A DNA stretch of 64,000 bases from Pseudomonas bohemica (GTDB lineage: Bacteria > Pseudomonadota > Gammaproteobacteria > Pseudomonadales > Pseudomonadaceae). The translations under genes were made by a program, and so were the position numbers. Position 1 is the stretch's first letter. Every line of letters starts with the position of its first letter. The stretch spans positions 35,445-99,444 of the forward strand of contig NZ_NKHL01000103.1 of the NCBI RefSeq assembly GCF_002934685.1, written 5' to 3'. Positions 62,868-64,000 of the stretch are shown here, in pieces. A model generated the notes under the pieces. That model searched no databases. It was not told where the DNA came from and was given only the letters and a program-made list of their open reading frames with translations.

Positions 62868-63587
62868 GTGCCGATCAAGACGCTGATTCGGACCGGGCTG
62901 GTCTGGCTGCTGTGCAGTGGATCGGCCTGGGCCGCGGTGGATGCCCGGGATCACGACGCTTTCTGGCTATGGAGCGGCGTGGCGGCGCAACCGGTGCTGG
63001 ATCAGGCGAAAACGCTGTATGTGCTGCAAGGCCAGATCTTCGCCCCGCGTGGTGATCGGCAACGCGTCGACTTCATCGCCCAGGGCATGAGCGTCACGCA
63101 CCTGCCGCAGCAGGATTTGTGGATCGTCTACCGCGCCCACACCTTGCGCTGGCCGGAGTCGGTCTACAAGCAGTTGTTGGGGCAGGTGCAACGCTGGCGG
63201 CAGGCGGGCAATGCAGTGACCGGTATCCAGATCGATTTCGACGCGCGCACCCGTTATTTGCAGGATTACGTAGCGTTTCTCAAGGACCTGCGTCAGCGCC
63301 TGCCTGCGCATTACAAACTGAGCATCACCGGGCTGATGGACTGGAGCAGCAACGCCGATCCGCAAGCGATCGGCCAGTTGAAAGGTGTGGTGGACGAGGT
63401 GGTGGTGCAGACCTATCAGGGGCGTCACAGCATTGCGAATTACGCCGCGTACCTGCCACGTCTGAGTCAGTTGGGGCTACCGTTCAAGATCGGGTTGATT
63501 CAGGGCGGAGAATGGGACGCGCCTGATTATTTGCAGCGCAGCGCCTGGTTTCTGGGGTATGTGGTGTTTTTGAGGAATGAGAGGTGA
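62868..63587 (+). CDS. DUF3142-family exported protein (239 aa)
   Basis: The start GTG at 62868 lies 12 bases after the upstream stop. A signal peptide ends SAWA (19-22), then DHDAFWLWSGV opens the DUF3142 domain. TGIQIDFDARTRYLQDYVAFL, LSITGLMDWSS and VDEVVVQTYQGR show a TIM-barrel-like arrangement of the kind seen in glycosidase-fold proteins, with a conserved Asp in the QIDFD segment. No reaction is established for the family. It probably acts in the periplasm with the upstream 721-residue protein. Confidence 0.86.
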   Translation: MPIKTLIRTGLVWLLCSGSAWAAVDARDHDAFWLWSGVAAQPVLDQAKTLYVLQGQIFAPRGDRQRVDFIAQGMSVTHLPQQDLWIVYRAHTLRWPESVYKQLLGQVQRWRQAGNAVTGIQIDFDARTRYLQDYVAFLKDLRQRLPAHYKLSITGLMDWSSNADPQAIGQLKGVVDEVVVQTYQGRHSIANYAAYLPRLSQLGLPFKIGLIQGGEWDAPDYLQRSAWFLGYVVFLRNER

Positions 63588-63650
63588 GCATGTCAGGGTT
63601 CTGCGGTGCCTGGACTTGCGTGGCAGAAGATCAAGACCAGAGCAGGATCA

Positions 63651-63674
63651 GAATCTGAATCTGAATCTGAATCT
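63651..63674 (+). repeat. GAATCT microsatellite, four perfect units
   Basis: Four contiguous GAATCT units are followed by a variant unit GAAGCT, directly before the first long repeat. Hexanucleotide arrays are rare in Pseudomonas intergenic DNA and may vary between strains by slippage. Confidence 0.8.
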
Positions 63675-63771
63675 GAAGCTTGGCGCTGTACCTGTGGGAG
63701 CTGCTGGAGCTGTGCGACAGCCGCGAAGGCGGCGGGTCAGACAGCTCACCTTTCACGCCCCACCGCGTTCG
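63673..63771 (+). repeat. Long direct repeat, copy A
   Basis: A 99-base segment starting CTGAAGCTTGGCGCTGTA and ending near CACCGCGTTCG. Copy B at 63903-64000 is nearly the same in the left two-thirds with one single-base deletion; the right part differs at several positions. Confidence 0.75.
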
Positions 63772-63803
63772 CTGCCGTCGTAACCTCCGACGTCTCCTAC
63801 AGG
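63768..63803 (-). repeat. Conserved end of a dispersed palindromic element (copy 3)
   Basis: The 25-base core TTCGCTGCCGTCGTAACCT plus CCGACG occurs here and, with one mismatch, at 43191-43215, and inverted with three mismatches at 22023-22047. It ends in CTCCTACAGG, the inverse of the CCTGTGGGAG that begins the element at 63691, so the complete form is about 113 bases (63691-63803). Confidence 0.75.
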
Positions 63804-63902
63804 TTCTAACTCGGACCGGATTTTGCGCATTTACGTAATCCCTTGTAGTGCGCCTACAGCTTTGTTTGCGCGATATCTCGGGCGACCAAAGCATAGCAGG
63901 AC

Positions 63903-64000
63903 CTGAAGCTTGGCGCTGTACTGTGGGAGCTGCTGGAGCTGTGCGACAGCCGCGAAGGCGGTGGATCGGCCACTCACCTTTCACAGACCCACCGCATTCG
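63903..64000 (+). repeat. Long direct repeat, copy B (runs to the window edge)
   Basis: The second copy starts CTGAAGCTTGGCGCTGTA and continues at least to the end of the window, so its true end is not visible. Confidence 0.75.

Larger units (their letters stand above)
63588..64000. other. 413-base repeat-rich end region
   Basis: No credible gene. The stretch holds a GAATCT microsatellite, a palindromic element and two near-identical copies of a ~98-base segment. Any open frames here read through the repeats. Confidence 0.6.

Overview
The window looks like the chromosome of a Pseudomonas species of the fluorescens/syringae lineage. The support is high G+C coding sequence with strong third-position bias, Pseudomonas-type REP palindromes (GTAGGAGCGCGCTTGCCCGCGA-like) between genes, many LysR regulators beside small catabolic operons, and family assignments typical of that genus. 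No rRNA, tRNA, insertion sequence, prophage or CRISPR array was seen.

Layout. 1-4.7 kb: the 3' part of a PAAR/RHS polymorphic toxin gene with a short variable C-terminal tip, followed by a candidate immunity gene. 4.7-17.95 kb: an amine or nitrogen-compound region with a RidA-family protein, an FAD monooxygenase, an EamA exporter with a TetR regulator, a class III aminotransferase, a DUF1028 protein, an ArgE-type deacylase, a LysR regulator, an aldehyde dehydrogenase, an NCS1 permease and a GMC oxidoreductase. 18.3-27 kb: a NitT/TauT-type ABC importer, a beta-hydroxyacid dehydrogenase, an Old Yellow Enzyme with a divergent LysR gene, and a stand-alone allophanate hydrolase followed by a GntR/FCD regulator. 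27.5-33.7 kb: a 64-residue orphan, a small lipoprotein, short-type ArgC with a divergent LysR gene, a CoA transferase, and an EamA transporter with a divergent LysR gene. 33.8-43 kb: a tightly packed leftward operon containing a flavin monooxygenase, a complete Dpp/Opp-type importer and two AhpD/CMD-fold proteins, preceded by its LysR regulator. 43.3-48.5 kb: the short, microcompartment-free ethanolamine route (permease-eutB-eutC) with a divergent AraC regulator. 48.5-52.4 kb: galactarate/talarate use (sugar-acid MFS, enolase-superfamily dehydratase, LacI repressor) with two palindromic operators. 52.5-55.8 kb: an FMN-dependent L-lactate-type dehydrogenase and an SF1 helicase-like ATPase. 56-60.5 kb: a TonB-dependent receptor followed by two overlapping PstS-like periplasmic proteins. 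60.7-63.6 kb: a large exported alpha-helical protein and a DUF3142 protein. 63.6-64 kb: a repeat-rich end.

How the parts work together. Most of the window is accessory metabolism for scavenging amines, sugar acids and peptides from plant or soil environments. Each module pairs an importer with one to three enzymes and a local regulator. REP-type palindromes sit at many operon ends; in two places they appear to provide coding sequence or the stop codon of the adjacent gene. The items most worth following up are the RHS toxin tip with its neighbour, the FAD-monooxygenase/CMD/oligopeptide-importer operon, allophanate hydrolase without urea carboxylase, a RidA homologue lacking the catalytic arginine, and a TonB receptor coupled to two PstS-like proteins without an ABC transporter.
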